DNA of 55,861 nt, taken from assembly GCA_020057885.1 (NCBI GenBank), contig JAGVEX010000015.1, positions 1 to 55,861 on the forward strand. The letters are read 5' to 3'. Under the pieces are notes generated by a model. That model had not been told where the DNA came from, made no database searches, and saw only the letters and a list, made by a program, of their open reading frames with translations. Made by a program: the position numbers and the translations under genes. Shown here one piece after another: positions 31,767-40,545 of the stretch (its first letter is position 1; each line of letters begins with the position of its first letter). Source of the DNA: a bacterium. GTDB lineage: Bacteria > Patescibacteriota > Patescibacteriia > Veblenbacterales > UBA10138.

Positions 31767-34337
31767 ATGTTGTTCCAAATTTTTCAATTTACCTCCTTGA
31801 ATAATTTAACTGAGCTACCCAACAAGGTAGTTGCGGAATTGCCAGCTCAATCATCGTCACCATCTTTTTGGGTGGTATTTTTTATAATTTTAGTAGCTAT
31901 TGTAACACTTTTAATATTGCGAGGCGTATATCATCACCTGACTACACTCAAAACTAGTTTTGAGTTAAAAGTTTTGTTAGTAAAATTACCGCGTGAAACA
32001 GGTTCAATTGATGAAAAACAATCCACTCCAACCAGTCAAAACATTCAGGAGCAGATTGGCGTGGCGGAAGTTTTGTGGTCAGCAATAGGCGGTTTAAAGG
32101 CTCAGCGCGGATTAACAAAATGGTTCAAAGGCCGTAATGATCATATGAGTCTAGAGTTAGTTGCCGAAGGCGGGCTAATTTCTTTTTATTTGGCGGTACC
32201 ACACAAATTATACAGTTTCATTGAGCAACAAGTTCACGCTCATTATCCCCATGCTACTTTGGAAGAAGTGAGTGATTATAATATTTTCTCTCCTCACGGC
32301 GTTACTTTGGCTAAAAGTTTACGCTTTGGCAGGTCGTGGGCTTTTCCCATTAAAACTTATAAGCAATTTGAAACTGATCCGTTAAATGCCATTACCAACT
32401 CGCTCGCTAAAATTCCTGCAGGCGACGGCGCGGCTGTACAAATTGTGGTTCGCTCGGCGCGGAAAAAGTGGCGCAAGAGGGGAGTAGAGATAGCTTCTCG
32501 TATGCAGCAAGGCAAGCGATTGGAAGAAGCGGCTGGGTTGGGTAAGGTTATGAAAGTATTTGGCGCACTCGGTGATTTTATACCCAAAGCAAAATCCAAT
32601 AAAAAGAACGACAAACCAAAAGAATTATATAAACTCTCACCTTTAGAGGAAGAAATGGTAAAAGGGGTAGAGCAAAAGGCCTCTAAGGCTGGTTTAGACG
32701 TTAATATCCGTTTAGTTGCCTGCGGCAGTAGCCATGAGGTAGCGGAGGCATATTTGGGTAATTTAGTAAATGCTTTTGCACAATTTAATATTTATCAATA
32801 TGGTAACCGCTTTGTAGCTGTAAACCCTTATAAGATTGATAAGTTTTTATTTAATTTTATTCACCGTGCTTTTGTGGAGCGTCGTTATTTAGTATTAAAT
32901 TCGGAAGAGCTTGCCTCGCTTTATCATTTCCCCTTGTCCACCACGGAAACTCCTAATATTAATAGATTAATAGCCAAGCAAGCTCCTGCGCCTGTTAATA
33001 TGCCCGAGGAGGGTATTATTTTAGGTGTTAATTCCGCCAGAGGTATTGATACCACTGTGCGTATTAAAACTGATGATCGGCGTAGGCATATGTACATAAT
33101 AGGTAAATCGGGCACTGGTAAATCAGTGATGTTGCAAAACATGATCATTCAAGATATTCGCGAAGGTAAGGGCGTATGCGTAATTGATCCTCATGGTGAT
33201 TTAGTGGAAAATGTTTTGAGTAATATGCCAGCTGAGCGCGCTGATGATGTAATTATTTTTGATCCTTCCGACGTGGAACGACCGATGGGTTTAAATATGC
33301 TTGAATATCACGATGAAAGCCAGAAAGATTTTGCCGTGCAGGAGATGATAGCTATTTTTTACAAACTCTTCCCACCTGAAATGATAGGCCCAATGTTCGA
33401 GCACAATATGCGTAATGTAATGCTTACCCTAATGGCCGACAAGGAATACCCAGGCACTATCGCTGATATTCCCCGTATGTTTACAGATCAGGCTTTTCAA
33501 AAATACAAAGTATCTAAGTTGCAAGATCCAATCGTACGAGCATTTTGGGAAAAAGAAATGGCTAAAACTACTGATTTCCATAAATCAGAAATGCTTGGCT
33601 ATTTAATTTCTAAAGTTGGCCGGTTTGTGGAAAATGAAATGATGCGTAATATAATTGGCCAATCCAGAAGCGGTTTTGACTTCCGCGAAGTAATGGATAA
33701 AAGAAAAGTATTGTTAGTCAATTTATCAAAAGGTAAAACTGGTGAGGTTAACTCTTCACTGTTAGGGCTTATTATAGTTTCTAAATTACAAATGGCGGCT
33801 ATGTCAAGAGCGGAATTGCCCGAGAACGAGCGTAAGGATTTTTATCTTTATATAGATGAGTTTCAAAATTTCATCACCGATTCTATTTCTACCATTTTAT
33901 CTGAAGCCAGAAAATATCGTTTGAATTTAATTGTTGCTCATCAGTATCTTGGTCAGTTGGTACAAAACAACGATACTAAAATTCGCGACGCAGTGCTTGG
34001 CACCACTGGTACGGTTGTTTGTTTTAAGATAGGAGTGGAAGATGCCGATATTATGTCTAAGGAATTTGCCCCTGTTTTTTCCAGTTATGACCTGATTAAT
34101 ATTGAGCAATATAATGCTTATATTAAGCTATTAATTGATAATCAGGCCGCTCGACCTTTTAATTTTAAAACCTTGGCGCCAAGCGCTGGTAACCCTGAAT
34201 TAGTGCTTAAATTAAAGCAATTATCCAGGTTAAAATACACCCGTCCACGCGCCGAGATTGAAGCTGAAGTATTAGAACGAACCAAGTTGGGCGAAGCCTC
34301 TACCCAGGTAAAAACTAATCCAGAGCCAACTGCCTAA
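31767..34337 (+). CDS. TraG/VirD4-like DNA-transfer ATPase
   Basis: The 856-residue protein has one membrane helix near residues 30-52, a long N-terminal domain of unknown type (60-400) and a HerA/VirB4-VirD4-like ATPase core. Walker A is IIGKSGTGKSVML (near residue 445), followed by VCVIDPHGDLVENVL, Walker B FYLYIDEFQNF and the sensor LIVAHQYLGQL. Such ATPases move DNA or proteins through membranes. No other T4SS, relaxase or pilus gene is nearby, so it is more likely a housekeeping relative widespread in Patescibacteria, perhaps for DNA uptake. Confidence 0.85.
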   Translation: MLFQIFQFTSLNNLTELPNKVVAELPAQSSSPSFWVVFFIILVAIVTLLILRGVYHHLTTLKTSFELKVLLVKLPRETGSIDEKQSTPTSQNIQEQIGVAEVLWSAIGGLKAQRGLTKWFKGRNDHMSLELVAEGGLISFYLAVPHKLYSFIEQQVHAHYPHATLEEVSDYNIFSPHGVTLAKSLRFGRSWAFPIKTYKQFETDPLNAITNSLAKIPAGDGAAVQIVVRSARKKWRKRGVEIASRMQQGKRLEEAAGLGKVMKVFGALGDFIPKAKSNKKNDKPKELYKLSPLEEEMVKGVEQKASKAGLDVNIRLVACGSSHEVAEAYLGNLVNAFAQFNIYQYGNRFVAVNPYKIDKFLFNFIHRAFVERRYLVLNSEELASLYHFPLSTTETPNINRLIAKQAPAPVNMPEEGIILGVNSARGIDTTVRIKTDDRRRHMYIIGKSGTGKSVMLQNMIIQDIREGKGVCVIDPHGDLVENVLSNMPAERADDVIIFDPSDVERPMGLNMLEYHDESQKDFAVQEMIAIFYKLFPPEMIGPMFEHNMRNVMLTLMADKEYPGTIADIPRMFTDQAFQKYKVSKLQDPIVRAFWEKEMAKTTDFHKSEMLGYLISKVGRFVENEMMRNIIGQSRSGFDFREVMDKRKVLLVNLSKGKTGEVNSSLLGLIIVSKLQMAAMSRAELPENERKDFYLYIDEFQNFITDSISTILSEARKYRLNLIVAHQYLGQLVQNNDTKIRDAVLGTTGTVVCFKIGVEDADIMSKEFAPVFSSYDLINIEQYNAYIKLLIDNQAARPFNFKTLAPSAGNPELVLKLKQLSRLKYTRPRAEIEAEVLERTKLGEASTQVKTNPEPTA

Positions 34338-34348
34338 GTACAAATATT

Positions 34349-34876
34349 ATGCTGAATGGTATTTATTCAATACTTTTGCTTTTTGTTCTGCTTATAATTT
34401 TTGGCACCTTAGCCTACGGCGCCTTATCGGCCGCTCCTTGGGTGCCCTTAAGAAAGAAAGATATTAAACGCTTGCTTGATTTAGCAAATTTAAAACCCGG
34501 TGAATTGGTTTATGATCTTGGTTGTGGTGATGGCAGATTGCTAATTGCGGCGGCTAAAATTTACGGCGTGCGCGCGATTGGTTTTGAAATAGCCTTAGTG
34601 CCATATTTAATAGCCAAATTAAAAATTTCACTACTCGGTTTAAATAAACAGGTAAAAGTTTTATATAAAGATTTTTGGCAAATACCTTTAGCGCCAGCGG
34701 ATGTGGTGGTGTGTTTTCTCACGCCTTATGCTATGAAAAAGTTGGAGAAAAAAATTCCGAGCGAGTTAAAACACGGCGCGCGTTTTGTTTCTTATGTTTT
34801 TCAGCTTCATTCAATGTCCAATAAAATTATTAGTAAGCCCTCCCCAAACGACGCTCCAATATACCTGTATACATAA
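34349..34876 (+). CDS. membrane-anchored SAM methyltransferase (FAM173/ATPSCKMT-like)
   Basis: The 175-residue protein has one N-terminal membrane helix (about 5-25), the segment PWVPLRKKDIKRLLDLANL and a class I SAM-binding site VYDLGCGDGRLLIAAAK, then an acidic GFEIALVPY strand. This order (helix, then P-L-R-K-K-D, then D-L-G-C-G-D-G) matches FAM173-type protein-lysine methyltransferases. The substrate is unknown in bacteria. It follows the ATPase by 11 nt. Confidence 0.8.
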   Translation: MLNGIYSILLLFVLLIIFGTLAYGALSAAPWVPLRKKDIKRLLDLANLKPGELVYDLGCGDGRLLIAAAKIYGVRAIGFEIALVPYLIAKLKISLLGLNKQVKVLYKDFWQIPLAPADVVVCFLTPYAMKKLEKKIPSELKHGARFVSYVFQLHSMSNKIISKPSPNDAPIYLYT

Positions 34877-34906
34877 ATTGTTCACCTAGTAATTACAACT
34901 TAGTTG

Positions 34907-34946
34907 ACCTGTGGATACCTAAGTTTGACCACAGGTTGTTTTTTTT
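34907..34946 (+). terminator. terminator after the methyltransferase gene
   Basis: Stem ACCTGTGG / CCACAGGT with a 14-nt loop followed by TTG and a run of eight T. Its right arm overlaps the -35 box of the next promoter. Confidence 0.8.
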
Positions 34947-34953
34947 ATATACT
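34925..34953 (+). promoter_or_regulatory. promoter of the AT-hook gene
   Basis: -35 TTGACC (34925-34930), 17-bp spacer, -10 TATACT (34948-34953). The leader of about 75 nt contains a hairpin (AAAGCC / GGCTTT, 34992-35011) and a Shine-Dalgarno-like AAGGA about 10 nt before the ATG. Both are exceptional in this window and suggest high, controlled expression. Confidence 0.65.
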
Positions 34954-35034
34954 AAATAAACAAACACACAACTTAAACACTAAAAAGCCATAAAGCCAAA
35001 ACTTCGGCTTTAAGACACAAAAGGAAAAATCAAT

Positions 35035-35784
35035 ATGTCAAACGATAACAAACTTGTGCTTATTAAACAATTAGTGGAGGGCGCGCGCAATAATCTTGAT
35101 ACCGTAACCCAGTTACTAGCTGGCTTAGGTGTTAAGGAATCTTTTTTACCAGGAGTGGAGGGCGCGTCACATGCCGGCGGTAGTGTACAACGCACTGAAC
35201 AAGGCGCTGTTATTATTGAAGGTGTGTTTGATGGCCAGAATATGGTTGGGCCAGATGGCAAACTTTATAGTGTACCAGCTAACTATGCTTCGAAATCAAA
35301 ATTAGTGGAAGGTGATTTATTAAAACTTACCATCAGTCCTGATGGTTCTTTTATTTACAAACAAATTGGTCCAGTTGAGCGTGACCGTGTGGTCGGTATT
35401 TTAAGTCACGACGATGAAACTGATGAATATCGCATTCTTGCTAAAACCAAATTTTACCGCGTTCTTTTGGCAAGTGTAACTTATTTTAAAGCTGAAATGG
35501 GCGATGAAGTGGTAGTATTGGTACCTAAGGGTACCACCTCATCTTGGGCGGCTGTGGAAAATGTTATTAAAAAGGGTGGCACTGCCGGTGGTTTGGGCAT
35601 AAACCAAGATATGGTATCTAATCCTATTACCAGCCAAGCAGAGCCTACGCCAGAGCGTAGAGGGCCTGGCAGGCCTCGTAAAAACCCCGCCGGAGCGCCT
35701 AAAGAGCCGAAAAGTGATGATTATAGTCCACAAAGCAATAAAGAGGCTGCTCAACTTACACCACCACCAGGAATTGAAATTTAA
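35035..35784 (+). CDS. AT-hook protein, probably nucleoid-associated
   Basis: The 249-residue protein has an N-terminal helical part (LIKQLVEGARNNLDTVTQLLAGL), a strand-rich middle with GVFDGQNMVGPDGKLYSVPANY and an exposed tail that contains an AT-hook, RRGPGRPRKNPAG (about 207-219), followed by a disordered Ser/Pro/Gln region. AT-hooks bind the minor groove of AT-rich DNA, so a chromosome-organising or transcription role is likely. It is monocistronic, and its strong promoter and Shine-Dalgarno sequence point to an abundant product. The middle domain is not recognised. Confidence 0.75.
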   Translation: MSNDNKLVLIKQLVEGARNNLDTVTQLLAGLGVKESFLPGVEGASHAGGSVQRTEQGAVIIEGVFDGQNMVGPDGKLYSVPANYASKSKLVEGDLLKLTISPDGSFIYKQIGPVERDRVVGILSHDDETDEYRILAKTKFYRVLLASVTYFKAEMGDEVVVLVPKGTTSSWAAVENVIKKGGTAGGLGINQDMVSNPITSQAEPTPERRGPGRPRKNPAGAPKEPKSDDYSPQSNKEAAQLTPPPGIEI

Positions 35785-35809
35785 GCCCCCTAGGCTTTAT
35801 TTAGAGGTT

Positions 35810-35843
35810 TAAAAAGGGTGTGCTGTTAGCCCACCTTTTTTAG
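35810..35843 (+). terminator. terminator after the AT-hook gene
   Basis: An A-rich left arm (AAAAAGG) pairs with CCTTTTT across a loop with partial GTG/CAC pairing, and the right arm itself forms the T-tract. The stem is imperfect. Confidence 0.5.
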
Positions 35844-35866
35844 TATGAATTTGAATAATTTAAGGT

Positions 35867-35895
35867 TTGCTTTTAATTCATTACATAGCTACAAT
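35867..35895 (+). promoter_or_regulatory. promoter of dnaX, nearly leaderless
   Basis: -35 TTGCTT (35867-35872), 17-bp spacer, -10 TACAAT (35890-35895). The ATG at 35905 follows 9 nt later. This fixes the dnaX start, since upstream in-frame starts lie before the -10. Confidence 0.55.
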
Positions 35896-35904
35896 ATTTA
35901 TACT

Positions 35905-37425
35905 ATGAGCCAAACACTTTATCGTAAATATCGTCCTCAATTTTTTGCTGAATTAGTTGGGCAGGATCACATTCGCACCACTTTGCAAAATCAAATCGCT
36001 ACAGGGAAATTAGCGCATGCTTATTTATTTTGCGGTATGCGCGGCGTGGGCAAAACTACCGTAGCGCGCCTATTGGCTAAAGCAGTTAATTGTGAAAGTC
36101 GTAAAAGTGGCGAAGGCGAGCCTTGCGGCAAATGTGAATCCTGTGTAGCAATTGCCGATGGCAAGTCGCTAGATTTAATTGAGATAGATGCCGCTTCCAA
36201 TCGGCGCATTGATGATGTTCGTGAAATACGTGAACATATTCCAGTGGGGCCGGTTAAATCGCGTTATAAAGTTATAATTGTGGATGAGGTGCACATGATG
36301 ACCACCGAAGCTTTTAATGCGCTTTTAAAAACTTTAGAAGAGCCACCAGCGCATGTAATATTTATTTTGGCTACCACCGAAGTGCATAAGGTGCCAGATA
36401 CTATTTTATCACGCTGTCAGCGTTTTGATTTTCGTCGTTTGTCGGTTAATGATTTAATTAAAAGATTAGAAACTTTGGTAGTAGCAGAGAAAGTTAAGGT
36501 GGAGGCGGAAATATTAAAACAAATTGCGCAACTAGCTGGCGGTTCTACTCGCGATGCCGAAAGTTATTTAGGAAAAATTTTAAGCTTGGGTGTAAAAAAT
36601 ATTACTCACCAAGAAGCCAGTTTAGTTTTACCCCATTCTGATATTAAGAGCACATTGGAGTTAGTTGAACATTTGGTAAATCGTCGCACCAGTGAAGCGG
36701 TGGCCCTAGTTAATAATTTTTTGGAAGAGGGTGGCGAGTTATCTACTTTCCATAAACAAGTTTTGGAAATAATGCGCAAATTGCTGTTAATAAAACTTGG
36801 TGGCACATCGCCAAGTTATGCCAATATGGAATTAACAACTGAGCAAGAAGCAAAACTTGCCGATTTGTCGCGAGAGATTACTTATGCCAGATTACAGGAT
36901 ATGTTGCGTCATTGGTTGGGGGCTTCAGAAAGTTTTCGGCAAACTGAATTATTACAATTACCAACAGAGCTCGCTATTGTGACAATTTGTGAAAATAGGG
37001 GAGAAGTAGCAGATTCTGTTATTACGCCAAAATCTACTAATAATAGTACCGGTGTCAGCACAGGCAAAAAAGAGGTGTTATTACCCAAAAATGATCTATC
37101 TGCTCCAGTAACATTAGCTCAAATTAGCGAACGTTGGAATGAAATAGTTATTAAACTTAGGGAGTTTAATCATTCCTTATCTTTTATTTTAAGCATAGCC
37201 AAGCCAGTAAAATTAGATGGTAAAACACTTACTATTTCTTTTCAATACAAATTACACCAGGAACGGGTTAATGACCATAAGGTAAAAGAGGCTATCCAAA
37301 AAGCTTTACTCGATGTGCTGGCAGTTGATTTTGTTATTAAAACTATTGTGAGTGAGGCTCAGGAAAAGCAGGGGGATTTACTCACAAATATTCTTAGCAC
37401 GTTTGGCGGGCAAGTGGTTGAATAA
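35905..37425 (+). CDS. dnaX: DNA polymerase III gamma/tau subunit
   Basis: The start at 35905 (MSQTLYRKYRPQFF) is fixed by the family N-terminus and the promoter just upstream. The 506-residue protein has Walker A CGMRGVGKTT, the zinc cluster with CGKCESC, Walker B VIIVDEVHMM, TLEEPPAHVIFILATTE and SRCQRFDF. The collar domain and a variable tail follow. It is the motor of the clamp loader and partners with delta' (25958). No frameshift signal for a gamma form is evident. Confidence 0.95.
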   Translation: MSQTLYRKYRPQFFAELVGQDHIRTTLQNQIATGKLAHAYLFCGMRGVGKTTVARLLAKAVNCESRKSGEGEPCGKCESCVAIADGKSLDLIEIDAASNRRIDDVREIREHIPVGPVKSRYKVIIVDEVHMMTTEAFNALLKTLEEPPAHVIFILATTEVHKVPDTILSRCQRFDFRRLSVNDLIKRLETLVVAEKVKVEAEILKQIAQLAGGSTRDAESYLGKILSLGVKNITHQEASLVLPHSDIKSTLELVEHLVNRRTSEAVALVNNFLEEGGELSTFHKQVLEIMRKLLLIKLGGTSPSYANMELTTEQEAKLADLSREITYARLQDMLRHWLGASESFRQTELLQLPTELAIVTICENRGEVADSVITPKSTNNSTGVSTGKKEVLLPKNDLSAPVTLAQISERWNEIVIKLREFNHSLSFILSIAKPVKLDGKTLTISFQYKLHQERVNDHKVKEAIQKALLDVLAVDFVIKTIVSEAQEKQGDLLTNILSTFGGQVVE

Positions 37426-37446
37426 AACAGTTTTAAGGCAGAGGGC

Positions 37447-37475
37447 TTGATTTTTGTGGAGTATTTTTTTATAAT
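37447..37475 (+). promoter_or_regulatory. promoter of tRNA-Gln (CUG)
   Basis: -35 TTGATT (37447-37452), 17-bp spacer, perfect -10 TATAAT (37470-37475), 32 nt before the tRNA. Confidence 0.7.
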
Positions 37476-37507
37476 GTGCGCGGGGTAGTTTAATTTCTCT
37501 TTAGCGC

Positions 37508-37578
37508 TGGGAGATCGTCTAATGGTAGGACACCTGCCTCTGGAGCAGGTAATCATGGTTCGAATCCATGTCTCCCAG
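37508..37578 (+). tRNA. tRNA-Gln (CUG anticodon)
   Basis: Acceptor TGGGAGA / TCTCCCA, G discriminator, anticodon arm CCTGC-CTCTGGA-GCAGG (anticodon CTG), T-loop GTTCGAATC. It is closely related to the UUG tRNA at 5009, but CCA is not encoded (GCATT follows). The two genes together read both Gln codons. Confidence 0.94.
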
Positions 37579-37597
37579 CATTGAAGAGAAAAATAAA

Positions 37598-37620
37598 AGG
37601 CATCACATTTGGTGATGCCT
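37598..37620 (+). terminator. terminator of tRNA-Gln (CUG)
   Basis: Stem AGGCATCAC / GTGATGCCT with a 5-nt loop followed by TATTGT. It stands between the tRNA and the convergent small zinc-ribbon gene and may serve both. Confidence 0.75.
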
Positions 37621-37644
37621 TATTGTATCCTCAATTTTTTTGAT

Positions 37645-37866
37645 TTAGCGCCCATCAAAAACATGGTTTTTTTTGTACTTAGCATTTGTTTCCAGCATCT
37701 TTACTCTTTCCAATATCTCATTCTGTCGAAGAGTGTGGGGGATTATCAATGGTCTGTCACATTTGGGGCAGTTTAGTCGTTTAACTCGTGTTAAATTGCA
37801 ACGACTGCAATAGCGACGAGTTGTGTGTTTATGGCGTTTGGGTTTATATGTAATTTCTCCATACAT
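37645..37866 (-). CDS. small zinc-ribbon protein
   Basis: The 73-residue protein has a basic N-terminus (KPKRHKHTTRR) and two CxxC pairs, CSRC and CPKC, separated by about 11 residues, a treble-clef or ribbon arrangement that would bind one zinc. A helical tail (LRQNEILERVKMLETN) follows. The basic residues suggest RNA or DNA binding. It lies between convergent and divergent neighbours, alone on its strand. Function unknown; the Cys spacing is the main support for a real gene. Confidence 0.6.
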   Translation of the reverse strand: MYGEITYKPKRHKHTTRRYCSRCNLTRVKRLNCPKCDRPLIIPHTLRQNEILERVKMLETNAKYKKNHVFDGR

Positions 37867-38024
37867 AGTATCTCCATATATTTGTTTGTGTTTATTTTTT
37901 TATATATTTTATTTAACTGAACATTAGTACTTCTTATTTAAAATGTCAAACATAATAATTAAATGGCTCTAAATATGTAAATCTGGTATTATTTTCTTAG
38001 GTTTATTAGTATGATTTTTTCACA

Positions 38025-39221
38025 ATGCCTCAAATATCAGAGCGTTTTAAAAATATACCAGTATCATCAATACGTAAACTAAGCCCTTTGGTGGCTCCGC
38101 TTAAGGCTCAGGGTATAAAGATTTATCACTTAAATATAGGTGATCCAGATGTCAAAACTCCAGAAGTTATGTTGGAGCCGCTTAAAAATTGGCAGGAAAA
38201 TCCTATACGCTATGCTCAAGCCGCTGGCGAGCCTGCTTTTATTCAGGCTTTGCTTAAGTATTATCATCAGCTTGGTTTTGATTTTTTAAAAAGTAATGAT
38301 ATTTTGGCCACCATTGGCGGTTCAGAGGCAATGGTGATGGCCTTTTTAGCAGTAGCAGAGGTTGATGACGAAATATTAGTGTTTGAACCTTTTTACAGCA
38401 ACTATAATGTTGGTGCGGCTGTTAGTGGCGTGAAATTAGTATCTGTAACTACTTCAATTAATAATGGTTTTCATTTGCCTCCGGTGGGGGATATTGAGGC
38501 CAAGATAACTCCTCGCACCAAAGCAATACTTTTTAGTAATCCTTGTAATCCCACCGGCACAGTTTATACCAAAGAAGAAATAAACGTTCTAGTTGAGTTG
38601 GCTAAAAAACATAATCTGTTTTTAATATCAGATGAAGTATATCGCGAATATGCTTTTGATAATAAAGTACCCGTATCACTTTTATCCTATATTTCAGAGT
38701 TACCCGATAGAATTATTGTGCTCGATAGTCTTTCTAAGCGCTATAGTTTGTGTGGGGCTCGTTTGGGTGTTCTTATTACATTAAATGAAAGTTTAATGCA
38801 AGGCGCTATTAAAATAGCCCAGTCAAGATTATCAGGTGGTTTAATTGATCAGGTTATTGGCGCGCAATTAACCAAGGTTTCAGCTTCGTATATTTCGGCA
38901 GTACAGCAAGAATATCAAAGCCGTAGGGATGTTTTGTATAATGAGCTCGTTAAAATACCAGGAGTAACAGCCTACAAACCAGAAGGTGCTTTTTATGTTA
39001 TGGTTAGCTTGCCTATAAAAGATAGTGATGATTTTTGTTTTTGGTTTTTAACAGAGTTTCATCCAAACAACGAAACTGTGATGTTAGCACCAGGTAGTGG
39101 ATTTTATACCACAGCAGGTATGGGTAAGAATGAGGTAAGAATAGCTTACGTGCTTAAGGAGCAAGATTTGAAAAGAGCGGTTGAGATAATAAAGTTGGGA
39201 TTAGAGGAATATAATAAATAA
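38025..39221 (+). CDS. class I/II pyridoxal-phosphate aminotransferase
   Basis: The 398-residue fold-type I aminotransferase resembles the aspartate/aromatic aminotransferase family: YHLNIGDPDVKTP at the N-terminus, GGSEAM, the SNPCNPTGTVYT motif, ISDEVYREYAF with the PLP-binding Asp/Tyr, and SLSKRYSLCGARLG with the Schiff-base Lys. The final Arg is in NEVRIAYV. It moves amino groups between amino acids and 2-oxo acids; the exact substrate is not clear. The length is normal. It is followed by proS. Confidence 0.92.
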   Translation: MPQISERFKNIPVSSIRKLSPLVAPLKAQGIKIYHLNIGDPDVKTPEVMLEPLKNWQENPIRYAQAAGEPAFIQALLKYYHQLGFDFLKSNDILATIGGSEAMVMAFLAVAEVDDEILVFEPFYSNYNVGAAVSGVKLVSVTTSINNGFHLPPVGDIEAKITPRTKAILFSNPCNPTGTVYTKEEINVLVELAKKHNLFLISDEVYREYAFDNKVPVSLLSYISELPDRIIVLDSLSKRYSLCGARLGVLITLNESLMQGAIKIAQSRLSGGLIDQVIGAQLTKVSASYISAVQQEYQSRRDVLYNELVKIPGVTAYKPEGAFYVMVSLPIKDSDDFCFWFLTEFHPNNETVMLAPGSGFYTTAGMGKNEVRIAYVLKEQDLKRAVEIIKLGLEEYNK

Positions 39222-39258
39222 TTTTGTATTTTGAAGCGTAATTTGCTATTCTAAACCT

Positions 39259-40503
39259 ATGTTACAATCACAACTTTTTACTAAAACGTCCCGCCATGTT
39301 TCGGGTGATGAGACGTCTATAAACGCTAAGTTACTTACTCAGGCCGGTTACATAGATAAACAAATGGCCGGTGTTTACTCATATCTGCCTTTGGGCTGGC
39401 GTGTTTTTCGTAAAATTGAACAAATTATAAGAGAAGAAATGAATGACATAGGTGGTCAAGAAATGGAGATGACAGCTCTGCAGTCAAAGGAATTATGGGA
39501 AACAACTTCACGCTGGGAAACATCTGAACAAATAATGTATAAATTTGAGGAAAAGGGCGCGGCACCAATAGGTTTGGCATGGACTCATGAAGAAGCCGTC
39601 ACCCGTATTGCCAAACGCTTTATAAACTCTTATCGTGATTTGCCGCGCTATGTGTATCAATTACAAACAAAATTTCGCAATGAACCACGCGCTAAAAGCG
39701 GTATTATAAGAACCAGAGAATTTGTCATGAAAGATTTGTACAGTTTTCATACTACTGAGGCTGATTTAGATGTTTATTATGAGCAAGTTAAAGAAGCATA
39801 TCTAAAAATATTCAAACGATGTGGGCTTGAGGCTTTGGTAGTAGAGGCTTCGGGGGGCGCTTTTACTAAAAAATACAGCCACGAATTTCAGGTTTTAACA
39901 GAGGCTGGTGAAGATTACGTTGTTTATTGTGAGGCTTGTAAATATGCCCAAAATAAAGATTTAGATAAGGCTAAAGCGGGGGATAACTGCCCACAATGTC
40001 AAACCAATAAACTTAAAGACGGTAAAAGTGTAGAGGTTGGTAATATTTTTAAATTAGGTACAAAATTTTCGGAAGCTTTTAAGCTTTATTTTACCGATGA
40101 GCAGGGCAAACAACAGCCTGTTATTATGGCCTCCTATGGTATTGGTCCGGGGAGAGTAATGGGAACTATTGTGGAAGTGCATAATGATAAAGATGGAATT
40201 ATTTGGCCGGAAAATGTTGCACCATTCCAATTGCATTTAATTTTATTGGGGGAATCAGCTGAAATTAAAAAACAAGCTGAAGATTTATATAAATATTTAA
40301 AAGATCAGAATATAGAAACACTTTTTGATGAACGTGATGAATCGGCTGGTACAAAATTTAAAGACGCCGATTTACTTGGTATACCATGGCGCGCAGTGGT
40401 TAGTGAAAAAACTAAAGGTAAAATTGAATTGAGGAATCGTTTAACTGGAAAGATTGAACTAATCTCCAATAAAGAATTGCTGAATAAGTTTAGTGTTCAG
40501 TAA
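39259..40503 (+). CDS. proS: prolyl-tRNA synthetase without editing domain
   Basis: The 414-residue class II synthetase has motif 1 PLGWRVFRKIEQIIREEM, motif 2 RNEPRAKSGIIRTREFVMKDLYSFH (landmark pieces RNEPRAK and REFVMKD), motif 3 GIGPGRVMG and a C-terminal anticodon-binding domain (residues 320-414). Typical bacterial ProRS is about 570 residues with an inserted editing domain between motifs 2 and 3. Here that insertion is replaced by a short stretch with CEAC and CPQC pairs. Mis-charged Ala-tRNA(Pro) would have to be cleared by a free-standing editor, which is not in this window. Confidence 0.95.
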   Translation: MLQSQLFTKTSRHVSGDETSINAKLLTQAGYIDKQMAGVYSYLPLGWRVFRKIEQIIREEMNDIGGQEMEMTALQSKELWETTSRWETSEQIMYKFEEKGAAPIGLAWTHEEAVTRIAKRFINSYRDLPRYVYQLQTKFRNEPRAKSGIIRTREFVMKDLYSFHTTEADLDVYYEQVKEAYLKIFKRCGLEALVVEASGGAFTKKYSHEFQVLTEAGEDYVVYCEACKYAQNKDLDKAKAGDNCPQCQTNKLKDGKSVEVGNIFKLGTKFSEAFKLYFTDEQGKQQPVIMASYGIGPGRVMGTIVEVHNDKDGIIWPENVAPFQLHLILLGESAEIKKQAEDLYKYLKDQNIETLFDERDESAGTKFKDADLLGIPWRAVVSEKTKGKIELRNRLTGKIELISNKELLNKFSVQ

Positions 40504-40545
40504 AATGCTAGACAATATTCAAACCTTTCTCTAAACTAGAGGCGT

